Source of the DNA: Hermodice carunculata | Lineage: Eukaryota; Annelida; Polychaeta; Eunicida; Amphinomidae | Direction of reading: 5' to 3' | Assembly: GCA_964020975.1 (NCBI GenBank) | Contig: OZ026612.1 | Location: 132,790,441 to 132,854,440 of the forward strand | DNA length: 64,000 nt | Shown: positions 36,301 to 49,152 of the stretch, one piece after another | Position numbering within the stretch: position 1 is the stretch's first letter | How the letters are laid out: each line of letters begins with the position of its first letter | Translations under genes and position numbers: made by a program | Notes under the pieces: generated by a model | Told to the model about the DNA's origin: nothing | The model's database searches: none | What the model saw: the letters and a program-made list of their open reading frames with translations, nothing else

Positions 36301-39300
36301 CTCTTCAGGGCCATCAGTCCTTGGCACCCTGTGCATTCTTCAATTGTAATTTTTGTCATTATAAAGCACTTTTTTTCCTATTTTCAGAAATAGATGACTG
36401 GTAGTTTAATATAAACCGGAGGTGTGAAGTGGTAATGCGAAGTGTTGTCGAACAGCAGGGTTTTTTTTATATTACATTACAGCAAAAGGCGTGTTAACAA
36501 GTTGGGTGAAAGGAGGTAATTATTCATCATACTGGCATTATTTGTACTAATCCCACCAGATCCATGCACAAACATTTGTTCTGAGTTATATGCACCAGAC
36601 TTGAAGGCTAGCAGCACCGAATCTAAGATTCACACTACGGAATTTGTCAGGAATGAATTATCATCCTCCATACATTGCCAGGACAACAACACTCTGGCTT
36701 CTGACACGTGCAGCAAGAGCCCTGTGATGAATTGCAATTATGATTGTGAACTTCCCTCATACATGTGCCTTTCCTTATTGAAAAAAGTCTATGACAAAAG
36801 AAAAGAAGAGTTTGGTACTCCAGAGTTATGGTCAGTGTTTTCATTCCGCCACACGTGCCAGGGGATAAAAGGAAGTTAGCACACATGACTACACGTGCTG
36901 TCAGTGGACTGCTGGGGAGATAAATAGCCTGGCTGTCCACAATATGGTCCCCGCCTTTGCACACAGTCATCTTTCTCCATTCCACACTCAACAAAATACA
37001 AGAAAATTGCTTTCAACACTTCAGTCCATTTCTTTTCCATTCAGAATGATCCTTCTATCCTTGTCCATTAGGCATACAGGCGTAATGACATGGCCAGCTA
37101 GAACACCCTTTCCTTTACTTTGGGTGGGGCCCAGCAATGGGCTCCCATAAAAATTTCATAATGCAATTGATTATAGTGAGTTTGCCTTTGGATCTGTGGG
37201 AGTTCAAAATAAATTAATGCCCTCCATTCCACAGTAAGCTGGAAAATTACGATAACTGGTGTTACTCTCTGGATTTATTGAGTACCTCGGCTGTAGGTTT
37301 AATGACTATCTCAAGTGTCAATTGTAAATTATACATATATTTTTCCCTTTCAATAGCTGCCAAAGCAGACCTTGAAAGGCTATTTTTTGCATGCAATGAT
37401 CAGCAACCCCACGTGCCAGTTAATTGTCTGATTGCGTTTACTTATTAAATGCAGAGAACACCTTCGAGACCAACAAGCGAACAGTTTAAGTGAGTAGTGC
37501 AGATGTTTGGACTGTTACTCAATCACATAACTTTGAACCTTTGTGAACCAACGAACAGCAAGCTGAAATCCTATGCAATTTGTTCAAAATGTCCATTAAA
37601 TTTTGGTTACACTTTCATCAGTAGAGGGATGGCTTTGGAGCTGTGAACACTGGGGTCAGGCATAATGTGTGTATGAGAGGAAAGATTTACTGTTCCTGAC
37701 TCCTCATTTGACAGACATTAAACTACATATGTGCAGAGTCACACTGCAATAATTGGAACAATTTTCACACACAACTGAGAAGCTTGTCAGATGCATGAGC
37801 CCTCACGAGCCTGCTTCATTTAGCTGGAGAGGTCCACTAGAAATCTTCATCAAGACCCCAGCATTAGGGGCAATTTGTGCATCATTCCTTCTTCAAATTG
37901 GCCCCATCGCCAACATCATTACCCCGTTAGTTTTTCGAGTGCACCACAACTATTAATGAACTCTGGCTATGAACCCTGGGATTATCACAGCATGCTAATG
38001 TGTTAATTATAGATTTTTCATAATTTTTTAATATAACAGTTTGTGAATATGGGCTCTTTGCTCCCTGGGACAATTATCATGGTCCTCTAGAGGTAAATAT
38101 TTATGAGCCAATCACAACACGGGAGAGTATTAATCAGAAAAGTGTCACTTCTTTAATTTGGTGGATTCTGAAGAAGGATCCCTGTAATTCCGGCCCAGTG
38201 AAGACAAATTAAACGTATATATTAGGTTTGAACATCTAAGTCCCCTAATGTCCATTAAAGAGGAATTACAGGGTCCTCATTACATTTTATTTGGTTTTCT
38301 CATCCGCTGGAAGAGTTGCACTGATTGAAAAATGCAACCGGCGGGATGTTAAATCACGTTACTTCTGACATAATTACCCAACGAGCGCTCCTTCAAATTA
38401 TTTTCTCTTAATGGGAGAAAATGTCCAGAGGAAGATTAATAAAAGAACACAAACTCCTCCGAATTGCACACTGTAATTAGAGGGGGATTGAGGCAGCATG
38501 GCCAGCAGTAATCAGACATTTGTAAGGGTAGTTAAACCACCGTCCTGGCCATGGCCGGCCCGGGACAGGGACGCCAGTGCTGGACTGGTAATGAGGCTAC
38601 AATGGCGATAGTTGTGCTATCATCGCCAATGGCAGACACATCAATGAGCAACAAGAGCTGTGGCTCCAACTTAAACTGACTCATTTCCATTCATGCAGAG
38701 CAAAGGTTGCTGACTCCACTGGAATGCCATTTCTGAAAGTGCCATAAGAAAATTGGACTACTGATACGATCCTGGCCAAAGAGCTGCAGAAATCTTAAGA
38801 CTTGTCTTTACGGACATGAACTTGACTTGACTGCCAAGTCTGACATCTTCTGTTGATCTTAAGTAGTTAAAGCATAAAGGTATTTATATGTAAAGCTTGC
38901 TTGGATCACTGAGCTATCTGCAACCTGGTCTAATAGACTGACAGTATCAGCAGCAACTTTGTCTGCCATCACCGCACAGAAGGGTCGGTCCAGCAAGCAA
39001 GCATTCTTAGAGGTTTATAATTTTGTGATGAACCTATGCGCATCTTTGCATGGACCATTTGTGTGTGACGAGAACTGAGAAATAAAGACCCCACAGGAAC
39101 TAGCTGAATTCAACAACAAGAAAAACCTCCATTATAATCCGGACACGATTGGCATTAGATCACCAGGAATGCAGTTTGGGATAAGGGTCAAAGCTTACTC
39201 AAAATGACCCAATTGGTGATGTGAACCTAAATTGTTTGCTACTGTTGATTGGCTATTAAAAACACCAGTCTCTCAGCGAGGGAAAAAAATACAGTGGCCA

Positions 39301-42300
39301 GAGAGAAGGATCAAAGATTCATATTTCATTTTTTCAGTAAATTGCCAATCAAAAGGAATCAGAATGTTACACATTGTTTGAGTCATCTAATATTAGACAT
39401 CAAATCTGTCAGATATTTGTTTTTTGGGGTTTTTTTTTTTGCATTTTTTTCCTCCCTTTTTAGCCTTGTTTAATTTGTTTGTGGCAAACGCTTCCTTCAC
39501 TCCCCCTTAGAAGACCCTCTGCACTCTCAGCTGGCTGTGCATGGTGTATTACATTGTGCGAGGAGTCTGTCTCATTTGTGTATATGTGTGCTGCAGCAGG
39601 CATGCTCTCCAGGAGGCCTGGAGTGGAGGCCCTGATGCCGCCGTACTGTGACACATCTACGTCCATGTCACCTGCCCACCTTCCCATTCAACCCCATGTA
39701 CTGTCACATGCTTGTTAACTTTCACAAAAGTTCAGCAATTTACACTGAAGTTGAAATTTTGTGCCTTTCTGCACGAAAGCCATTGACAAATGGGGTGCTC
39801 CCTGATCGACACTAATGACGGTGTGTGAGTAATTAGTCCTTTTCACACTCATTAAATCTCACTAACACCAAATACACACGACTTATTACTCCTTATTTAC
39901 AACAGCAATATTTTTTCCTCGTCAAAAACGGTATGCTGTGGAATTTTAAGGGCAATTTTCAGAAGAATTGTCTATTGGTGACAAAGCTTATTTGACAGTC
40001 TGTGCGGAAAGATTCCTGCAGTATCATACCACGAGAAGCAATTATGTTGTGTCCCAGCACCCTTGGCAGCTACAATACACTCCCAAATGCTCAACCCATT
40101 TTACGACCAATTTTTACTCGATTTTTGAGCTGCTGATAAGCCTTATTTTAAGTGCAGCTTGGAGCATATCAGATTGAACAACATGTTCCAATAAGTTTCG
40201 TAATGTCGGGGCCTACGGCGGAGGGTCGACACAGACAGATGTCTTACTATGCTCTGCCCTACAGGCCACAAGTTTGCAAAAAGGCTGCAATTATCTTGTC
40301 GCCTCTGATCAGCTGTAGAAAACATTACCTTATACATCAATGTTATATGCAATAAGCTGACAACTTTGACATTGTGAAAAAAGTTACTGTGTGGCATGAG
40401 TTATTCTGGTGGTACCTGACACAACACTATACACTTTTATCACTAATTCTTACAAAGAATGACTCTCTTTTATTTACACCACAAAAACTACATAAGACAA
40501 GAAAAAAATAGGCTGGCATGACTAAGTGCAGTTGTATCGATTTCAAAAGCATCTGTGATTGATATCAGGGACACACAGACCAAGACTTCATAGTGCATAT
40601 GTATACTGGATCACTGAATCTAAAACTTCAAAAGTTTTCATGTACATGACTTGTATTAATGCATTCTTTCCTTTTCACACTTATAACTGATCAGAGATAG
40701 TTCCACTATATTTATATAAAGCAAAACCTGTCTTGTAAGACTACTCTTAGGAGGGACAAAATCACGGTCTCTCAAGACAGGTGGTCTCTCATAGGAAGTA
40801 TAAATAACATTAAAAGTACTAAGCACAGCATCTTAAAAAGGCAGGCGGCCTCAATTAGAGTGATCTCTCACAACAGGGACCACTGTATTTTGTAGAAAAC
40901 TGATGTCGGCACAGATATTGACATCACCTTGGGCTCCTCTAAAGAAAGCAGAATACAATGTCCAACAGAAAGATGCTGGTATCTGGGGGACTGAAAATGC
41001 TTTACTTTGGGACAAAATACATGTAATGCATTGTGGTACATTTCACAACTCTAGTACATAATGGCTCTTCTATGCCTAAATGTGTTACTAAACAGATGCA
41101 ACATGAGAACAGAAAACCAAACAAAAAAGAGAAAGCACAACCTCTCATATTGTGCTTTCATACATAATCCAGAAAATTGTGGAACAAATACTTTTGACAA
41201 GAAATGAATTTAATACCTCAGTTCTCATCTCTATTAATAGACCTTCCAGCTTTATATCTGCAAAACAGTAATACTCTGCACACTGAAGCTGAAGCACTAG
41301 TGTTCCTACATAACCTATTAGAGAAACAAATTGTCTCTCAAAGACTATATAATATGTCGCTCCTCAGATAACTATGTTGAAATCAAGTTTCCATAAGGGT
41401 ATTTTTACCTTACAAATCAGAAGTACTTGATGTGGGTGCAACATAAGCAAAGTTCCATTACTAAGCTATAAGAACTGCCTTCTAAATGTTGTGCATGAAC
41501 ATACAGAGGATTCATACAATGAACTGGCTTTTTTATTGACATAGATCTGGTCCACACGGTACACGATAACACGATTGGCAAAAGGCATCAAGCAGCATCC
41601 CATACAACAATTACCATATCTTCAGCCACCAACTATCAACCGTCTTAAGAAAATGTTAGCAATTTTGCAGAAAAGCCATGCAAATTTACAGATGCTAACT
41701 CAAAGTGTATCTGAAGTCTGTCATATCAAGCCACCATGCATTAGTACAAACCCATAGAAATTCATAAGGGTCACCAGGTTTTAATATAATAGTTGGTCCA
41801 TGGTGACATATTCAGCATAATGGATGCTCCCTGGTGATATGGCCATGTCAATCACATGCAGATGACTGTATGGAACTGAAGGTGGGCATCCAATCTTATA
41901 TAATCTGTGTGTGTGGCAAGCCAGGTGATGTCCAGCGATAACCAACATACAACCTGAAGAAGCATGCAATTAACCTTGTTCAATTCTGATTCATTCTGGC
42001 TGCTTGTCATAAACTGTTCCCACAGCTTCATTTTTGCATCTCTAAGCACTGTCCCAATTACTCAGTCCTCATTTCTTGAATTAATAGGATACGTTTGAGA
42101 TTGTGACACAAATGAATGGATTTCTGTCTTTCTCATGATTGGACAAAAAAAATTGGGAAAAGACAACACTTCAACAAACTTCACAAACATGCTGCATGCA
42201 GAAATGTTTTCACATATACTGTAGAAGCACCTGAATTATTCCAATATTTCCTGGAAGTGAGCAGTTGTCACTTTGAGTTTTCATTTCCCTTCCGTAGCTC

Positions 42301-45300
42301 CCCTTGTATGAAGTTTGTATCTGATTATAGCATTGGCCATTTAAAGGTTTTGTTGCAAAAGCTCCGCTGGCATGTGCTTTGTATCAGCTATTGCCATTGG
42401 CTGTTCCAAGGCTTTGTTGCAATAGATGACCAATGACAAGCTTTAAATTTTGTCCTTCAGCAGTTGATATCTGTTTTGTCACTCATCCATCTGTCAACTC
42501 TGTTAGATATCATTATTGCCAAAAAAAAAAAAAAAAAGTAAATATACTGACATAAACAACTGGTTTAAGATCTGTTTTCACTCTATCAAAGTCTGTTATA
42601 TATTCATTCACACAAGAATTGGTATACATGACTGGGTCATGATATACTGTTGTGTTTGGAGATTGGTTACCTGTCAAATAAACCATTCTTTCTTCACCAT
42701 GTGCTTCCTTTGCACATAAACCCACCCAGTGCACGGTGTTGTGACATGAAGAACGGAACCTTTTGATATACAAATAAATACACTTAGCAGCATGTTGTAT
42801 AACATACTCTTCAAAACATGATGGTAAACATGGTATGTTCCCTGTATACAATAATTTGAAAAATACACATGATGGTCAAGACCATGTCATAAACACGCCG
42901 GACCACACACAATTCTATGCATTCACAAGCATGGTAAACACAAATGTGAAACTGGATTCAACTGTAACAAGTTCCTGCTGACGATAGTCATATCCCCGCC
43001 CACAATAATCACGGTGGTAAATACACATGATGTACATTAGTGAGGTGCTACCTTGAAACATGTTGTGACCATGTTTAATGAACTTCCATTAAATCCTTCT
43101 ATAGATATTGCATAGAACAGAATTCTATTTGAAAGGCCCTGTGATCTTGAAGCTTATTGATCTTTGTTATTTAATAAATCATGGACGGTAATTAGCCATG
43201 TGAGACTATGCTTATGCACTTCTTCAATATAAGAAGTACCCACATTGCAAATTTTGAAGGGTCATTTATTATTCTTTCAAGAAAATGCATGGACAAACTA
43301 TGCAAGTGATTTTAAGCTGCTTAATGATCTGCACTAATGAATTAATTAATTAGTAAACAAAAGTAATCAGCCAGACACAAATTGATGCTTATGCATCCTA
43401 CCTGAAATCTACCAACCATGAAAATTTAAATGGTTACCATTTATATTATAGTTTCAAAGATATAGCCTAGACAAAATTGTTTCAGATCTGTAGGTTGCTT
43501 AATAAACTTTGTTGATTAATTAATTAATGAAAGTAATTCAGCACACAAAACAATGCCTATGTGCACCTGCTACCTTACATATACCATCCCTATAAATTTC
43601 AAAGGGTTACCATTTATAGTTTAGAAGATATCACCTGGACAAAATTATGCAATGATTTTGAGGTGCTTAATGGTCTTTGTTAATTAATAAAAGAAGGCAA
43701 TCAGCCGAATAAATTCAATCCTATACATACTTCTTACCTAAGATCTACCAATCCTGAAAGTTTGGAAGGGCTAGCATTAAAGTTTCCTAATATACGGCCC
43801 GAACAAAATAGTTTCTGATCTGGAGGTTGCCTAATGAAATTTTGTTAATTGATTAATTAATGTAAGCAATTAGGCACACAAAACAATGCCTATGCACAGC
43901 TACTACCTATGATTTACCAACTCTATAAATTTTAAAGGGCTAACATTTATAGTTTAATTAGAAAATATGGCCTGGACAAAATTTGTTTCGGATGCAGATG
44001 ATTCTGAGTTGCTTAACAATCTTTGTTAATTAATTAATTAGTAAAATAGTAATCAGACAAACACATTTAATCCCATGTACACTTCCCATCCAAGATCTAC
44101 CAACCCTGAAAATTTCAAAGGGCTAGCATTTATAGTTCCAAATATATGGCCCACACAAAATCATTTCTGATCTGGAGGTTGCCTAATGAACTTCCATAAT
44201 GGGGTGTTGATACTGAAATATAAATGATTTGGTGTGGCATATAAAAACCAGTATTTTTTTATGAATCTAATGTCATACTTTACACTAAATAAACACCAAA
44301 AGGCATGTGTAAATTGATTTTGGACCAGCTGATCCCTTGATAGTGTCAATGCTTCAGACATTGACCCCCCCCCACACACACACACACAAAAACCCGACCC
44401 CTAAACTTGTCACAAGTGACTTTATGTCAAATGTTGTCTGTTTCAACTTTTACCTACACTCTCAAGGAAGGAAGGAAAGTACGCCCTACTAAACTGTGCC
44501 ACAGAAACTTTCCTGATGTGGGTTGACCTGTACCAAGGAAAGTTGTTGATTCAATCTTAACCTATGATGTTTGGTGTTGCTTTGGGAGCTTTGCTGGTTA
44601 CTGGTGTAAAATGGGATTTGAAGCACACTTTTTCAGAGTTGCTTAAGATGAGCATGCAAATAACTAGAAACTCTTTGGACAATCTGAGGCAGCTGAATGC
44701 AAGAGGTGAGAACATCTCCTGACGACCTCAGTCAGAAAGGTCAGCCAGATTGCATGTACGAAAATTGCCATTTATCAGATGAACAGATCAAATGCATATG
44801 GAATAAAAAAGTTGCGTGTTGGGAAGTGTAACTGGGTGGAATGATGTCAATGGTAAGACAGACCTGATTCTAACAGGTCATCACTGAAGAGTCCTATTAT
44901 GAACTGCAAAAATTTGGTGTAACCCAGACAGGAAAATTATGCTTTAATAATCACAGAAAAAAAAAGCTTATCAAACACAACCCAATGCAAAGTAAGAACT
45001 TACGAGAGTTGGCAAACTAGCATGGAATATTGATATTTACATCCAAATCTGTAATACTCTTTAATACATGCACAACATATTTAGAATTTGAAGTGATTCT
45101 GCTGAAACGTCAACTTCAGCATTTGACTGGAGGTTTGATGTCACACAGCGCAGTCAGTTCATCAATAGGATATGTAATGTCTGGCTTCCACAGAGCAGTT
45201 GGTTCATCAGTATGATCTGTAATGTCTGGCTCCCACAGAGCAGTCGGTTCATCAGTATGATCTGTAATGTTTGGCTCCCACAGAACAGTCGGTTCATCAG

Positions 45301-48300
45301 TATGATCTGTAATGTCTGGCTCCCACAGAGCAGTCGGTTCATCAGTATGATCTGTAATGTCTGGCTCCCACAGAGCAGTCGGTTCATCAGTATGATCTGT
45401 AATGTCTGGCTCCCACAGAGCAGTCGGTTCATCAGTATGATCTGTAATGCCTGGCTCACACAGAGCAGTCGGTTCATCAGTATGATCTGTAATGCCTGGC
45501 TCAGTCAGCTGCTTTGTTATTGCATCCAAAAAAAGTATGGAAAAGCTGTATCCTTTTGTACAATCGGAAATAATTTCATCTCTTAAAACTGGACCATTCA
45601 GGAAATGGGAGCTTCCATAGGAACGGCCACTGCATAGTAAATAATACTTGCACATTACAAATGAATAATAAATTGCCTCTCAAGATCACAAAATCCTTCT
45701 AAAAATGAACAGCAGCAGCAATGGAGCACTACTTAAGCAGCGGAAATACCTGTTCCTGCCTTGTATTAAAGCAGCCACAAATGATTACCGTGGGTCTACA
45801 GGAGTTGCACACTAACAGTAAATTTAAGCTGAATGAATAATGAAATAAGAGGGCAAGGAAAAGTTGGCACTTTTTCTTTGTTGACCACCAAGCACCTCAT
45901 GGCTAGTGCGGATACGTATAAGCTAACCAGCCTGTTTCAGGGAATTGTCCTGATTGTGAGAACAAGGAACAATGCTTAACAAGCCACAGGAGAAGAGGTG
46001 TATCACTCTCAACTTGCCACAGTGGATTATCGTGTGGCTACGGCTATCTGTTGCATTGCTGTGACAGGTGGCGGGGACAGAAGCTGTAGCACCTTTCCAT
46101 TGCATCTAATGTGATATAAGTGGCCGTCATAGCATAATGCGATGTAACTATACTTTGCCTCATGTACAATAAGCACCTTTCAACAACACTGCATGATACA
46201 TTAAAATAGGTCATCGCACCTGACCTCATCAGAGTCACCTGCAGCTGACCTTTGCGCCGCCACGAAATTGAAAATACCAATATGCATTATGGATGCTCCC
46301 ACGGAAATTGGTGGCATGACGAGCTAGCTGTGTTGCTGGAAGTATATCAGCAACCGATGATTGCATATAGCACCAGGTGACCACTCAAATTGATTTCAAA
46401 GATATTACATGGAAGGACTTGAAAAATAATTTCAATATGCAATAGAACTTCAAAGATGGTAACAAAATATGAGTACATTATGATGGAGGGAGTAGCATTC
46501 AAAGGGGAAGATAGGATACTTCCACAGACACACCTGCTGATTGAATGGACCGCTTAACACACTGGCCAGAAACAAAAGTACATTCTTAAATCACATGTTT
46601 AGCTGCAGAATAAAGCGAGATTAAGCTGCAGATTATGGGACCCGTTGAGCAATCTATAAAGATTGAGAAATGCCTGCCTCAACTAAATGACCCTTAAAGT
46701 TTTCCTATGCATTGAGACCCTGAGGAGGATGTGTCTGGTGCTGTAAGAATTTTTCTGATGTTGTGAGGATGTGTGTGGTGTTGCCAGGATGTGTCTGATG
46801 TTGTGAGGATGTGTATGGTGTTGCCAGGATGTGTCTGATGTTGTGAGGATGTGTGTGGTGTTGCGAAGATGTGTTTGACGTTGTGAGGATGTGTGTGGTG
46901 TTACAAGAATGTTTCTGATGTTGTGAGGATGTGTGTGGTGTTGCGAGGATGTGTCTGATGTGAGGATATGTGTGGTGTTGTGAGGGTGTGTCTGATGTGA
47001 GGATGTGTGTGGTGTTGTGAGGATGTGTCTGCTGTAGTGAGGATGTGTCTGGTGTTGTGAGGATGTGTCTGATGTTGTGAGGTTGTGTGTGGTGTTGCGA
47101 GGATGTTTCTGGTGTTGTGAGGATGTGTCTGATGTTTTGAGGATGTGTGTGGTGTTGTGAGGATGTGTGTGGTGTTGCAAGGATGTTTCTGGTGTTGTGA
47201 GGATATGTGTGGTGTTGTGAGGATGTGTGTGGTGTTGCGAGGATGTGTCTGATATGAAGAGGTGTCTGATGTGAAGATATGTCTGATGTTGTGAGGAAGT
47301 GTCTGGTGTTGCTGTACTCGGTGAGCACACAGCATATAACAGGCTCTTTGTCTCTCTCCAGTTTCTTTTTATCCTCATATGTACCTCCCATATACAGTCA
47401 ACTCAACCCTTTGGATGTTGCAATTTTCTAACAAAGTCAGTGCCCCCCCCCCCCCAACAAATTAACCCCCTTACAACTTGTAAATATCCTTTCCATTGCA
47501 GCTGTTCATTCCTATACTTTTCTTGCACATTATCTGCAGCCATTTTCCTTCCTTTTCCATTTACACCATAAATCAGTCACACTCGTCATTATGTTCTTCC
47601 ACCCACACCAAAGAGCTTTTCCCCACATACAGTAGTACCTGCCATATGCAACCACTGCTGTGAACAGCTATGTTTTTTGTGGTAACTAGGCTTGGACAGT
47701 GGAGCCAGTTTCTTTGTAAATTTACCTACAGTGTCTGGTCACCTGCTGTCTGTGGCCAGTTTTTCTTGGCTGAAAGGGTGACCACATACAGCAGGTACCA
47801 CTATATACGTGAAACTGACCTAATTATATTTTTTACCCACAGCAAGGTTGTCTGTCAACAGTGTTCCACAACGTTGAAAAAAAATCCTCGAAGATTTTCT
47901 TTACATTATTTTCCCATGTACATCATTCATCTTCACTCACTGTTCTTCCAAGATCAAATTTGCCCTCTTATGCCTATTTCCCAGAGCCAAGTCCCTACCC
48001 CACCCCTCCAATATCTGTCTCCAACAGCACTTTTGTAGGGAATGTTGTTTGGTGCACAGATTTTTGTGCTTATGGATCATATGAACTTAGAGGTACATGA
48101 ACATCAGGAAAATTTAGATGTCAGAAAACAATTAATTGTGATGAAATCTTGAACTATAATCAATTCAATTCTGTTGTGCTATTGTCACGTGGTATGGTAA
48201 AATATCCGGTAAAACTCCTGACTTCAATCTTTTTTGCTGAAACTGAAAGTACAAAATGACACTTGATATATATAGTTTTGTCCAATATTCACTGATATAA

Positions 48301-49090
48301 GACAGCTGCATCCAATACACACACTGACACATGGAATCTAGTTCAATACACAGCAAGCTATCATTACAACATTTGTACCTGCACGCAAGCTTAAAATTAA
48401 TTTCATTTTACTTTCTTTCTGTGATTCCCCAAAAACTGGAGATACACGCCTGCCAAGCCTCATAATATGTCTCACTTTTGTTCATTTGCAACAGACACAT
48501 ATGAAGCTCACAAAGCTTAATTTACTTTGGTTAACATTTTTTAATATAAATTCTCATTTCTTGTCAAATGCTGTTGACAGCTATGCAGGGACATCTATAG
48601 GTAACATAATTCTTTTCCAAGCTTGGATGCATTGATCCATGCTGGAGAGCCCCCTGGTGTCAAAAGACAAACCTCATATTGTGACCTTGCCTATCATGTC
48701 CACTGTTGCATGGTACTCTTTAGCAGTTTTACTGAATTGTAACACTGCAGAGAATCAATGTGGAATGGCCATGTTGGGTGACTTGGGCTGCCAGAGCTTG
48801 TCATTAACCTTATACTTCCCAGGGTCAGGCTACCTGCACGCTGCCGTTAATCTATACTGACATGCCCGACACTCAGACAGCATCTGTCTGTTTGGTGGTG
48901 AGGGGTGGGGGTGGCAATGGGGACAGACTGTTTGCATATTATGGAGAAAAAGACATTCTGCTTTCACAGTTCTCAGTAAAAAGATAACTTAACATCACAG
49001 ATCTTCACAGTTTGGGGGACCAAATGTTTTACAGTCCATGATTTATTGACATTTCAATTCACAGTTCACAAAAAATAAAAAGTCCCATCA

Positions 49091-49152
<62 letters not shown>

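Noticed and set aside
36601-36994. Plus and minus frames of 92-115 codons
   Set aside because: No recognised domain, no convincing splice borders, and both strands are open by chance.
38602-38628. TGGCGAT...ATCGCCA palindrome as an operator
   Set aside because: A short imperfect dyad in eukaryotic DNA. Without conservation it cannot be separated from chance.
45116-45655. 179-codon minus frame with 15-residue repeats
   Set aside because: It is the translation of a 45-bp array, and all three readings of both strands are similarly open. Nothing suggests expression.
46683-47391. Overlapping minus frames of 144-231 codons rich in His, Thr and Ser
   Set aside because: They lie wholly in the 20/40-bp G/T minisatellite. 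Open frames follow from a stop-poor repeat, with no splice or start context.
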